A stretch of 9,656 nucleotides of DNA from an uncultured Pseudomonadales bacterium (GCA_938048505.1 CALIUX010000263.1:1-9656); one strand, 5' to 3'; shown: positions 1 through 7,067, counted from the first letter of the stretch. Numbers and translations: made by a program. The notes: a model not told the origin generated them from the letters alone.

Positions 1-1066
1 GTTGTGCTTTTGCATGATCACTGGGATGTATCAGCGTTTTCCAGTCTTGTTGTTCAAGTTCCTTTGAGTTGTACCCTGTTATGTCACAGTAGGTTTGGTT
101 GGTATATTGATAGCACCCGTTGTGGTCAATATATGAAATGCCTTCGGTAATAGACATAATTGCCGCATATGACTGGGTAAGTGCTTGGTATGGCTTTAGC
201 ACTATGCGCTTACCTACTAGCAATAAAATACCAATAACTAACAGGGCGCCAATAGTCACTCCTGCTGGAGATATGAGCATTTTATGTGAGAGATGTGTAG
301 TTATATCATCGTAAATATAGTGAAAAGTTAATTCGTAAGGTTCAATTGTGAAAGTAATGGGTTTGCCTGGTTGAGAAAGCCCAAAATCTTTAATAATCTC
401 AATTTTGTCTTTTTGATACAGTAACGCAAAATCACCTTGCACTTGACTGGGTGGCATGATGTTTTCAATATTGAAATAACCAATAATCACTCCACTTGCC
501 GGCGTGCCTTGAATGCCAAATAGAGATGGATCTGTTTGTTTTGTCTTGTAGGCTGTTATCGGTAAGGCAATAGAGAGGGTTTGACTGTGCGAGTTATGCA
601 ATTTTAGCTCGACTGCACTGCCTTGTAATACGCGCTTTGCCCAATTATGTTTATCGCCACTGTTAGCATTGGGCTTCGTATCTTGTAATACTTGACCTGA
701 GTGATTGAGTATTACAAGCCTAGAAATATTACTGGGAATGCTAAAAGACTGACTGCTTAATGTTGATGCAAGATTCGCCTTACCATCAGGCTGCTGAAAA
801 AACTGATTGATGAATGCATCGCTTTTGGCTAAAAGCGCCAGTAAGTTTTTTTGACTGTCGAGTGATTGCTTTAATTGCGAGGCATGCAGGTGAGCGAATC
901 GATTATGTGCATCATTACTGTTACTAGCTTCCTTTTGCGTGCTAATTTTAAGCGCCAGAATGTAGAGCCCGGCGAATAGCAATGCACAAGCTACGACATA
1001 GGCAACTAAATTAACACCTAAATTTTTACGCATTGTGCCGTGAGACCCTAAATGCTGTGAGTCCAT
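1..1066 (-). CDS. Membrane-bound PAS-domain sensor protein, 3' end cut by window edge
   Basis: An open frame of 355 codons plus one base runs from an ATG at 1064-1066 off the left edge without a stop. Residues about 17-39 form a hydrophobic transmembrane helix. Residues about 40-262 are a polar, probably periplasmic sensing region, and about 266-285 form a second transmembrane helix. From about residue 298 a PAS domain begins, with a recognisable run ITEGISYIDHNGCYQYTN and then ITGYNSKEL and HPSDHAKA, the usual PAS beginning and middle. This is the layout of an integral membrane sensor of the histidine kinase or diguanylate cyclase/phosphodiesterase class. The output domain lies outside the window, so neither can be chosen. 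An in-frame ATG at 1031-1033 (Met12) is an alternative start placed directly before the first membrane helix; neither start has a strong Shine-Dalgarno. It lies downstream of glmS in the same direction but 290 bases away, behind a putative terminator, so it is probably a separate unit. That it is a gene is well supported; its signal is unknown. Confidence 0.85.
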   Translation of the reverse strand, partial: MDSQHLGSHGTMRKNLGVNLVAYVVACALLFAGLYILALKISTQKEASNSNDAHNRFAHLHASQLKQSLDSQKNLLALLAKSDAFINQFFQQPDGKANLASTLSSQSFSIPSNISRLVILNHSGQVLQDTKPNANSGDKHNWAKRVLQGSAVELKLHNSHSQTLSIALPITAYKTKQTDPSLFGIQGTPASGVIIGYFNIENIMPPSQVQGDFALLYQKDKIEIIKDFGLSQPGKPITFTIEPYELTFHYIYDDITTHLSHKMLISPAGVTIGALLVIGILLLVGKRIVLKPYQALTQSYAAIMSITEGISYIDHNGCYQYTNQTYCDITGYNSKELEQQDWKTLIHPSDHAKAQ

Positions 1067-1356
1067 ATCGTTACTCGTTTGTAAAGTGTGCAAGCTAGCA
1101 ATAGCTATGTATTGTCTCGAGCCGTTGCAAGCTTTCGCCCATTTTTATTGGGGCCAGATTATTTTTATAGTGAGAGTCTATGCGTCTTTACGGGAGCGTT
1201 AGGCGATTGGTTTTATTTTTATTTCAAAAAGACCTTCTTTCCTTGAAAAATAGCCAAGCGTCCTTGCTGGCTTTGTTTGAGCATTAAATGTCTTTGTTAA
1301 GCGTTTTAGGGCTATCCAGCTTAAGACCCCCCAGTTTTGGACTGTCCAACTTAAGG
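1067..1356. other. Intergenic region between glmS and the sensor gene
   Basis: I see no credible open reading frame in these 290 bases. The part next to glmS holds an imperfect direct repeat and a short palindrome, then a terminator-like hairpin. The part next to the sensor gene is A+T-rich and should contain that gene's promoter. On the minus strand TTGCAA (complement of 1124-1129) is a possible -35, but no good -10 follows at normal spacing, so I do not call a promoter. Confidence 0.6.
1246..1272 (-). terminator. Putative Rho-independent terminator of the glmS operon
   Basis: Read on the minus strand, AGCCAGC pairs with GCTTGGCT (one bulged base) around a 6-base loop. The right arm is followed one base later by five T residues (complement of 1246-1250). 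The stem is 5 bp plus 2 bp across the bulge. It lies about 85 bases beyond the glmS stop codon, where a terminator is expected. The stem is modest, so termination strength is uncertain. Confidence 0.5.
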
Positions 1357-1365
1357 CTATTCAAC
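1312..1365. repeat. Imperfect direct repeats and a short palindrome just after glmS
   Basis: CTATCCAGCTTAAG (1312-1325) and CTGTCCAACTTAAG (1342-1355) match at 12 of 14 positions with a 30-base period. A third partial copy, CTATTCAAC (1357-1365), runs into the end of glmS and includes its stop codon. Overlapping the second copy is the 13-base palindrome TTGGACTGTCCAA (1337-1349), with 6-bp arms around one central base. This could be a degenerate local duplication or a protein-binding site; the function is unknown. Confidence 0.5.
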
Positions 1366-3189
1366 GGTTACCGATTTGGCGAGGTTTCGAGGTTGATCAA
1401 CATCTGTACCTTTGATAATGGCAACGTAGTAGCTTAAAAGCTGGAGGGGGATAGTGTATAGAATAGGCGCAAGCCAATCATGTACGTCGGGCACTGAAAT
1501 CAGCCGTAGTGTTTGATCGCTTTCAAATTGGCTGGCTTCGTCAGCAAAGACATACAAAATGCCGCCGCGCGCGCGTACTTCTTCTACATTCGACTTTAAT
1601 TTCTCAAGCAGGTCATTCTTGGGAGCTACAACAATGATGGGCATTTCGGCATCAATGAGTGCCAGTGGTCCATGTTTGAGCTCACCGGCAGCATAGGCTT
1701 CGGCATGAATATAGGAGATTTCTTTGAGCTTGAGCGCACCCTCCATGGCAATGGGGTATTGGTCTCCGCGACCTAAAAAGAGTGCGTGGTGCTTATCTGC
1801 AAACTCTTCGGCAAGCTCTTCAATGCTGCTGGCTAATTCAAGTGAGCGCTCGAGTGTTCCAGGGAGCTTGCGCAAGGCTTCGGTCATTTCGCTTTGTTTG
1901 GCTTCATCAAGACCGTGGTGTTTGCCAATGGCGAGTGTGAGCATGGCAAAGCCAACAAGCTGCGTAGTAAACGCTTTTGTTGAGGCAACACCAATTTCTG
2001 CTCCTGCTCGGGTCATAAAGGCAAGATCCGATTCACGCACTAAAGATGAGCCCGCAACGTTACAAATGGCAAGGCTGCCTAGGTAGCCCAATTCTTTAGC
2101 AAGGCGCAGTGCGGCGAGCGTATCGGCTGTTTCACCCGACTGACTAATAGTGACTAGCAAGCTGTTGGGTTGTACAAATGATTTTCGATAGCGGAATTCA
2201 CTGGCAATCTCAACATTGCATGAAATGCCTGCATAGGCTTCTAACCAGTAGCGCGCTACCATACCTGCGTGGTAGCTTGTTCCGCAGGCAACAATTTGTA
2301 CATGCTGTACTTTTTTAAATAGCTCTGTTGCGCTGTTGCCAAAGGTCTCATCAAGAACCGTATGCTCACCGAGCCGGCTTTCAAGTGTGCTAGCAACGGC
2401 AGCGGGTTGTTCATAGATTTCTTTGAGCATAAAGTGGCGATAAGGCCCTTTATCTGCGGAATCGTAGCTTGCTGTTGATTCGTGTATTTCGCGCTCTGTA
2501 GCAACCCCTTCATGATCAAAAATGGTGACGTCACGGCGTGTGATCTCGGCTACATCCCCTTCTTCTAAGAATAAAAAGCGGCGTGTTACGGGTAATAGAG
2601 CCAATTGGTCACTTGCTACAAAGTTTTCGCCGATGCCTAACCCTACAACAAGCGGGCTGCCGCTACGCGCCACAACCATGCGGTCAGGGTCGGTATTGTC
2701 AATGACGACTGTACCGTAAGCGCCTTCTAGTTTGGTAACGGTCTGTTGTACAGCCGAGAGTAATGTGGGTGCTGTTTTTAAGGCCTCTGCAACAAGGTGA
2801 GCGATCACTTCGGTATCGGTATCCGATGTGAATCGGTAGCCTTTTGCCGATAGCTCGGCTTTGAGTGTGGCATGATTTTCAATGATGCCATTGTGAACAA
2901 CGGCAATACGGTCTTGCGACAGGTGAGGGTGTGCATTACGCTCGCTCGGCTCACCGTGGGTTGCCCAGCGAGTATGGGCGATGCCGGTCCCTCCGGTTAC
3001 TCGCGTTTGCTCTAGTGCAGTAGATAACTCTGCGACTTTCCCTAATCGCCGCACGCGCTGCAATGATTGGTCTTCATGTAATACTGCTACACCCGCTGAG
3101 TCATACCCTCGGTATTCTAAGCGCTTTAAACCTTCAACTAATATTTCCGCGACATCTCGCTGGGCTACAGCGCCGACAATACCGCACAT
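1357..3189 (-). CDS. glmS: Glutamine--fructose-6-phosphate aminotransferase (isomerizing), GlmS
   Basis: GlmS converts fructose-6-phosphate and glutamine to glucosamine-6-phosphate and glutamate in the cytoplasm, the first step towards UDP-N-acetylglucosamine for peptidoglycan and LPS. The 610 residues match the usual bacterial length of about 609. The protein starts MCGIVGAV, so Cys2 becomes the N-terminal nucleophile after Met removal. The glutaminase domain (about 2-225) shows [17 protein letters not shown] (73-89), HNGIIEN (99-105) and SDTDTE (122-127). The first SIS domain (about 290-425) carries CGTSYHAG (302-309) and SQSGET (349-354). The second (about 460-600) carries [20 protein letters not shown] (473-492) and [11 protein letters not shown] (501-511). 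The C-terminal tail [15 protein letters not shown] holds the family's active-site lysine (Lys604). All key residues are present. The start is fixed by the conserved Cys2 and by AGGAG eight bases or so upstream. It follows the DeoR-type regulator with a 10-base gap, so the two are cotranscribed. Confidence 0.98.
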   Translation of the reverse strand: MCGIVGAVAQRDVAEILVEGLKRLEYRGYDSAGVAVLHEDQSLQRVRRLGKVAELSTALEQTRVTGGTGIAHTRWATHGEPSERNAHPHLSQDRIAVVHNGIIENHATLKAELSAKGYRFTSDTDTEVIAHLVAEALKTAPTLLSAVQQTVTKLEGAYGTVVIDNTDPDRMVVARSGSPLVVGLGIGENFVASDQLALLPVTRRFLFLEEGDVAEITRRDVTIFDHEGVATEREIHESTASYDSADKGPYRHFMLKEIYEQPAAVASTLESRLGEHTVLDETFGNSATELFKKVQHVQIVACGTSYHAGMVARYWLEAYAGISCNVEIASEFRYRKSFVQPNSLLVTISQSGETADTLAALRLAKELGYLGSLAICNVAGSSLVRESDLAFMTRAGAEIGVASTKAFTTQLVGFAMLTLAIGKHHGLDEAKQSEMTEALRKLPGTLERSLELASSIEELAEEFADKHHALFLGRGDQYPIAMEGALKLKEISYIHAEAYAAGELKHGPLALIDAEMPIIVVAPKNDLLEKLKSNVEEVRARGGILYVFADEASQFESDQTLRLISVPDVHDWLAPILYTIPLQLLSYYVAIIKGTDVDQPRNLAKSVTVE

Positions 3190-3194
3190 AAATC

Positions 3195-3201
3195 ACTCCT
3201 T
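3195..3201 (-). promoter_or_regulatory. glmS ribosome binding site overlapping the regulator stop codon
   Basis: On the minus strand the sequence TAAGGAG contains both the TAA stop of the upstream regulator (3200-3202) and the AGGAG Shine-Dalgarno of glmS (3196-3200), with the glmS ATG 6 bases further on. The arrangement suggests translational coupling, because ribosomes finishing the regulator stop exactly on the glmS ribosome binding site. Confidence 0.85.
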
Positions 3202-3982
3202 ATTGGGCGCAAACGACGTTAACGCCCTGTTGTTGTATCTGTGTTAAATGATGTTTTTCTATCTTGTTATCTGTGATGAGCGTATCCACCTGATCCCAGG
3301 ATAGTTCTAGGTTGTGTACTTTTCGTTCTAGTTTTGCAGATTCTGCCAGCACAATAACTTCACGCGATATCTCGGCCATAACTTGGCTCAGTTGATACAG
3401 CTCGTTAAACGTGGTGGTTCCCCTGTCAGCATCAAGGCCGTCTGCCCCGAGAAACAGCTGGTCAAAATTGTAGGCACGCAGCACTTTTTCGGCCAACTGG
3501 CCTTGAAAAGATTCCGATCGCGCATCCCACGTCCCACCTGTCATCAGTAGCGTCGGTTCGTTTTCAAGTTCTCTTAGTGCATTCGCAACCGAGAGCGAAT
3601 TGGTCATAACAACCAGCCCTTGCTTTTGGCTCAGTTCGGGTAGCAAGGCCTGTGTGGTGGTACCACTATCAATGATGATGCGATTGTGGTCATTAATGAT
3701 TTGGGCGGCTGCTTTTGCTATAGCGCGCTTTTCAGATGAATAGCCGCTAACTTCGGCAGTATCATTCAAAAGCTCTTGAGGCATTGCAACAGCCCCACCG
3801 TAGCGGCGCATTAGCAAGCCAGTGCTCTCTAATTCATTAAGGTCTTTACGAATGGTGACTTCGCTCGTGCCATATTCGTTCGCAAGCACCTCTACGCTCA
3901 CTTCTCCATGACGTTGTACGTGCTCAATAATTGATCGGCGTCGATGTTGTGTATTGCGTTTGCTCACGGTGTGCTTATCCAA
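3200..3982 (-). CDS. glmR: DeoR-family transcriptional regulator, probable regulator of glmS (GlmR-like)
   Basis: This is a cytoplasmic DNA-binding repressor or activator of the DeoR/GlpR family, with the usual length of about 250-260 residues. Residues about 17-60 form the winged helix-turn-helix, with recognition segment TSEVTIRKDLNELE (39-52) followed by GLLMRRYGGAV, a DeoR signature. Residues about 78-235 are the DeoR C-terminal sensor domain related to phosphosugar-binding isomerase folds: DSGTTTQAL (105-113), TNSLSVANAL (127-136), LMTGGTW (146-152), FLGADGLDADRGTTTFNE (177-194) and LAESAKLERK (212-221). Family members sense phosphorylated sugars. Its place immediately before glmS in one operon points to amino-sugar control, as for the glmR next to glmS in Pseudomonas; the symbol is inferred from that context. 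The start is not ATG: the longest frame opens with TTG (3980-3982), while an in-frame GTG (3965-3967, residue 6) sits at a fair distance from a weak GGA. Both keep the full helix-turn-helix. Confidence 0.92.
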   Translation of the reverse strand: MDKHTVSKRNTQHRRRSIIEHVQRHGEVSVEVLANEYGTSEVTIRKDLNELESTGLLMRRYGGAVAMPQELLNDTAEVSGYSSEKRAIAKAAAQIINDHNRIIIDSGTTTQALLPELSQKQGLVVMTNSLSVANALRELENEPTLLMTGGTWDARSESFQGQLAEKVLRAYNFDQLFLGADGLDADRGTTTFNELYQLSQVMAEISREVIVLAESAKLERKVHNLELSWDQVDTLITDNKIEKHHLTQIQQQGVNVVCAQ

Positions 3983-4024
3983 TTCTGCTGTGGTTATTTA
4001 GGCTCTTCTTAGTGATGTTTACTG

Positions 4025-4166
4025 GTTTGAAACTTACTCTATTCGAAATTAGGCTTGCTCCAGTATAAATCGTTGTTACCAGTTCTATTGTGGGCAAAGT
4101 TTTTGAAATGAACCTAAAATCACCAAATAATGTTTCAAATAAAAGCAATAACTTTCAATTCGAAAC
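4025..4166. promoter_or_regulatory. Cluster of GAAA/TTTC operator-like sites, probably bound by the DeoR regulator
   Basis: Five related sites fall within 142 bases: GTTTGAAAC (4025-4033, a perfect odd palindrome), ATTCGAAAT (4041-4049), TTTTGAAAT (4101-4109), GTTTCAAAT (4132-4140) and TTTCAATTCGAAAC (4153-4166). All have TTT/TTC arms facing GAAA/CAAA arms. DeoR-family operators are often made of several TTTC/GAAA units. The sites flank the likely regulator promoter on both sides, which fits autoregulation of the glmR-glmS operon. Binding by this protein is an inference. Confidence 0.45.
4062..4067 (-). promoter_or_regulatory. Possible -10 element of the regulator-glmS operon
   Basis: The minus strand reads TATACT here, a good match to the sigma-70 -10 consensus, about 80 bases before the regulator start. 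No strong -35 lies at 16-18 bases, as might be expected for an activator-dependent or weak promoter. It sits between operator-like sites at 4041-4049 and 4101-4109. Confidence 0.3.
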
Positions 4167-4242
4167 TTATATTAGGATGAAATGGCTGCTATCGCAACCC
4201 GCATGTCATTTTTGTATCGTTTAATATGTTAAGATTAGTCCT

Positions 4243-4269
4243 TTGGTATTATTTTTTAATGTTTATAAT
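4243..4269 (+). promoter_or_regulatory. Possible sigma-70 promoter leading toward the DUF1631 gene
   Basis: A perfect TATAAT stands at 4264-4269, preceded by TG four bases upstream. TTGGTA (4243-4248) is a possible -35 at 15-base spacing, or TTTGGT (4242-4247) at 16. The surroundings are very A+T-rich, so chance matches are likely. If real, the transcript would start near 4276 and run through the hairpin at 4382-4413 before the gene. Confidence 0.35.
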
Positions 4270-4381
4270 ATTTTAATCTAATTATAAAGTATTATTATTT
4301 CTGTGATGTGAGTATTAAATCTCTTTTAGGGGGTTTGCTTATAGAGCACATTGAGTTAAAACTTAAACCATACATTGTGTT

Positions 4382-4413
4382 TTTGAGCTTGCGGAGCACT
4401 CGCTCAAATTTTT
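4382..4413 (+). terminator. Terminator-like hairpin in the leader of the DUF1631 gene
   Basis: TTTGAGC (4382-4388) pairs perfectly with GCTCAAA (4402-4408). Inside it TGC (4390-4392) can pair with GCA (4396-4398) around a GGA loop. Five T residues (4409-4413) follow directly. This is the form of a Rho-independent terminator acting on the plus strand, yet no gene precedes it on that strand: the nearest upstream gene points the other way. It lies 47 bases before the DUF1631 start. It may end a small RNA or act as an attenuator of the gene downstream. Confidence 0.55.
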
Positions 4414-4460
4414 AGCACTAGGATGCATACCCATGGTGCAATAGCACTGGGAGACGTCGC

Positions 4461-6935
4461 ATGAAACAGGTACCGACAAGCGCTGGCAATAATGTTGCGC
4501 ACATCACTTCTTTTCGTCGCACAGCAGAGCAGCAGTCCAGTTATGTCTTGGGCAAACTGCCTAAGCCAATTCTTACATTAAAACAACACAGTGACGCATG
4601 GTTGGCCGATAAGGTATCAGCGCTTCTCACGCGCGTAGATGACACGCTTTTTGAGCTGGCCAATAATAGCTATAAGCAGCAGGAGCAAGACGCATTCTTT
4701 TATGCAATGAAAGAACTGCGTCAAGAGCGTACACACGTTATTGATCGCTTTAAGGTGGAGGTTACTGAGCTTTACAGCGCCCTTTTGGATATGCCTGAAG
4801 AGGCGCAAGAAAACCTTGAAAGCCTTTCGGTTATTGAAAACGACGAAATGGACGAGTTGCTTGCCATTGCTGCAACAGTTAAGCGTGCAAATCACACGGT
4901 GCAGTTTGCCTCCGAATGTTTAATGGAGCGTATTGAAGCCGTTTGTCCTTGTGGTAGTGATATAAAGCTTCTCCCGATTAGTGTTGAGAATATTTGTCAT
5001 GCGTTTAAGCGTGCAACGCAGGCTCTTGAGCTAGAAGCAACACCTCGTTTAGTGTTATTTAAATTGCTTGAAAAAGATGTTATTGGCGATCTAAGCGGCC
5101 TTTATGAAGAAATGAATGAGCTCTTGGTTGAAAGAGGCATTCTGCCTAGTCTGGAGCGGACAAAAGGCAAGAGGCCAGCAGCCAAAACAGATTCGAATTC
5201 TCGATTAGTCCAGTCTGACCATGTTGTACCGACTCAAAAGGCTTACAGCCAAGAATCTTATCGTCAAGATGCGCAGCCTAGCCCTCAGCAGCCTACAGGC
5301 GCTGAATCGATGCAGAATATTGATTCAGTTGCTTTAAATGGTCAGCAGCCTTATCAGCCTTCGGCAAACATTGATAAAGTCGAAACACTGCAGTTGCTTG
5401 GATTGTTAAAGGATATTCAGGCGCAGGTTGGTGCATCGTCATTCTCTGGTGGGCAAAGCGTTGTGCAGTTGCTAGCTGAGCATGATGGTTTTGAACAGAG
5501 CCCTGCTATTGCAACGGAAATGCAAACGATGCAATTAGTTGATGGGCTATTTGAAAATGTTTTAACAGAGCAAAACCTAGCCAATCCGCTCAAGGCCTTG
5601 TTGGCCAAGTTACAGCTTCCACTTGTGAGAGCGGCTGTGGCCGATGACTCTTTGCTGAAAAGTAAGGAGCATAGTGGTCGCCAGTTAATGAATGCACTGG
5701 CACAGGCTGGCTTGGCTTGGCGCCCCGATGATCATGTTGATCAAAAAAGTTTAGAGCGGGATCCGCTCTTCAAAAAAATGAACGACATTGTTGATCGTGC
5801 AGCGAATGAGTATGACGAAAATGGTGATATTTTCACTCAGCTGCTACGAGAGTTCCATTCATTTACTCAAAGAGAGAAAAAACGTTTGGCGCTCTTGGAA
5901 CGTCATATGCAAGATGCTGAAGAAGGCAAAGCGAAAACAGAAAATGCTCGCCTTGCTGTAACAGATGCGATTGTTTATATCTGCGCCGGTAGAGACTTAC
6001 ACAGTACAGTTTACGAAATTGTGCATACCGCTTGGCATAAAGTCATGTTCATGTTCTTTGTGAAATATGGTGAATCGTCTGAGCAATGGCAGTCATCAGT
6101 AGATACACTGACTCGCTTGATTGATAGTACGCATAACCTTAAATCCCTATTTGAGTGTGAGAAAAGCCGCAGCGCGTATCCTGCTATAGCAGGTGCGCTA
6201 TTAAAAGGCTTTGAGCAAATTGAATTTGACGCCTTTACTGCAGAACGTTTACTAAATGAGTTAAAGCACGTTTTTGCAAACTTGGAGCCTTTGGCTGCAC
6301 CAGCGCTACCCACTGCGGATACAGCACCGGTTGCGCCTGAAGCTATACCTAATGAGCAGGTTGAAAATACACACGCTAACAATGCTCAAAATGAAAATGT
6401 TCAACATGAAAATGCAGCAGCTCAAAATGCAGGTATTGGCAGTGTTGATGCTGAAGCCTTAAAAGATCAATCCATATCAGACTCATCTAAGCCTTATGCC
6501 AATGATACAGAAGAGCCTATCGACAATGTAATGTCATCGAGCCAAACGTCTGATGCGCAAAACGCTTCAGTGGCTAAAAATATTAATAAACTTTCTGGTG
6601 AAAAAACAGAAGATAAACAAGTAGACACTCAAGTTACCGCAATTGAAGACCGCTACATGAAGTTAGCCCAGTCGATTGCCCGTGGTACATGGGTTGATTA
6701 TCACTCGTCAGGTGAACTAGATGTAAGATGTCGTTTGGCAGCTGTCATTGGTGATCACCGTACTTACATCTTTGTTAATCGCACAGGACACAAAGTGCTA
6801 GAAAAAACACTGAATGATCTTGCGATAGCCTTGAAGTCAGAAGAATTGAAAGTAGTAGACAGTGGACAATTATTTGATCGTGCATTAGAGACCGTTATTA
6901 TAGGCCTTCGTAAAAATGATATACCACAGTGTTAA
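4461..6935 (+). CDS. DUF1631 family protein of unknown function
   Basis: An 824-residue cytoplasmic protein with no signal peptide or membrane helix. The N-terminal part (about 40-235) shows the DUF1631 pattern: LFELANNSYKQQEQDAFFYAMKELRQER (63-90) and the CPCGSDIKLLPISVENICHAFKRA stretch (162-185). The central part (about 355-605) has LFENVLTEQNLANPLKALLAKLQLPLVRAAVADDSLL followed by HSGRQLMNALAQAG (404-417), a very characteristic family segment. Residues about 235-305 are a Q/S/P-rich, probably disordered linker. Residues about 612-722 are a second low-complexity stretch rich in A, N, Q, E and S. The C-terminal module (about 725-818) contains RYMKLAQSIARGTWVDYH, RCRLAAVIGDHRTYIFVNRTGHKVLE and LFDRALETVI. 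It resembles the beta-rich end of other family members; I see no clear PilZ RxxxR plus [DN]xSxxG pair. The start is supported by GGGAG (4449-4453) seven bases before ATG. It appears monocistronic. The family has no established function that I can name. Confidence 0.9.
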   Translation: MKQVPTSAGNNVAHITSFRRTAEQQSSYVLGKLPKPILTLKQHSDAWLADKVSALLTRVDDTLFELANNSYKQQEQDAFFYAMKELRQERTHVIDRFKVEVTELYSALLDMPEEAQENLESLSVIENDEMDELLAIAATVKRANHTVQFASECLMERIEAVCPCGSDIKLLPISVENICHAFKRATQALELEATPRLVLFKLLEKDVIGDLSGLYEEMNELLVERGILPSLERTKGKRPAAKTDSNSRLVQSDHVVPTQKAYSQESYRQDAQPSPQQPTGAESMQNIDSVALNGQQPYQPSANIDKVETLQLLGLLKDIQAQVGASSFSGGQSVVQLLAEHDGFEQSPAIATEMQTMQLVDGLFENVLTEQNLANPLKALLAKLQLPLVRAAVADDSLLKSKEHSGRQLMNALAQAGLAWRPDDHVDQKSLERDPLFKKMNDIVDRAANEYDENGDIFTQLLREFHSFTQREKKRLALLERHMQDAEEGKAKTENARLAVTDAIVYICAGRDLHSTVYEIVHTAWHKVMFMFFVKYGESSEQWQSSVDTLTRLIDSTHNLKSLFECEKSRSAYPAIAGALLKGFEQIEFDAFTAERLLNELKHVFANLEPLAAPALPTADTAPVAPEAIPNEQVENTHANNAQNENVQHENAAAQNAGIGSVDAEALKDQSISDSSKPYANDTEEPIDNVMSSSQTSDAQNASVAKNINKLSGEKTEDKQVDTQVTAIEDRYMKLAQSIARGTWVDYHSSGELDVRCRLAAVIGDHRTYIFVNRTGHKVLEKTLNDLAIALKSEELKVVDSGQLFDRALETVIIGLRKNDIPQC

Positions 6936-6958
6936 CAATTCTTTGTTAACACTGTGGT
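6923..6958 (+). terminator. Perfect 16-bp inverted repeat spanning the DUF1631 stop codon
   Basis: The arms 6923-6938 (ACCACAGTGTTAACAA) and 6943-6958 are exact reverse complements around a TTCT loop. The TAA stop (6933-6935) lies within the left arm. In RNA this is a very stable hairpin at the 3' end of the message. No T tract follows, so it is not a standard Rho-independent terminator. It may act as an mRNA-stabilising 3' structure, a pause site or a protein-binding palindrome; each arm holds a GTTAAC hexamer. Confidence 0.6.
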
Positions 6959-7036
6959 CTCAAGGATATGGCTCTGCCACATACATAGATGTTACTACAC
7001 GGTATAAATGTCGGTGACACTCGTCGTGATTGACTG

Positions 7037-7067
7037 TTGAATATCGCACCGCCCCTTATTGCATAAT
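7037..7067 (+). promoter_or_regulatory. Weak promoter candidate for the methyltransferase gene
   Basis: CATAAT (7062-7067) is a near-consensus -10, with TTGAAT (7037-7042) as a possible -35 at a long 19-base spacing. It would give a leader of about 120 bases containing a small hairpin. Another TTGACT at 7030-7035 is too far away to pair with this -10. Confidence 0.25.

Larger units (their letters stand above)
3983..4460. other. Divergent intergenic region between the regulator and the DUF1631 gene
   Basis: These 478 bases lie between two divergently transcribed genes and contain no convincing gene. The first half holds a cluster of GAAA/TTTC palindromes around a possible minus-strand -10. 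The middle (about 4215-4320) is very A+T-rich, with a perfect TATAAT on the plus strand. The last 90 bases carry a terminator-like hairpin followed by the ribosome binding site of the DUF1631 gene. It is longer than needed for two simple promoters. Confidence 0.7.

Noticed and set aside
120..314. Plus-strand open frame of 64 codons
   Set aside because: It lies opposite the sensor gene, whose minus-strand frame encodes clear membrane and PAS segments; this is a shadow.
1724..2086. Plus-strand open frame of 120 codons inside glmS
   Set aside because: It is antisense to the conserved SIS domains of GlmS, with low-complexity Ser/Ala composition and no family resemblance.
4177..4224. Small frame of 15 codons, MKWLLSQPACHFCIV, on the plus strand in the divergent region
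   Set aside because: It is very short, its only AGG directly abuts the ATG so no usable ribosome binding site is present, and it overlaps no conserved pattern I know.
3983..4460. Known riboswitch or glmS ribozyme in the intergenic region
   Set aside because: I looked for conserved cores such as the cyclic-di-GMP (GEMM) motif and saw none; the glmS ribozyme would also have to lie next to glmS, where only 10 bases are available.
4423..4464. Thirteen-codon upstream frame (MHTHGAIALGDVA) whose TGA overlaps the ATG of the DUF1631 gene
   Set aside because: The ATGA overlap is suggestive of coupling, but there is no spaced Shine-Dalgarno and the gene has its own good one, so chance is the simpler explanation.
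6011..6382. Minus-strand open frame of 123 codons inside the DUF1631 gene
   Set aside because: It is antisense to a conserved region of the DUF1631 frame and has no recognisable domain.
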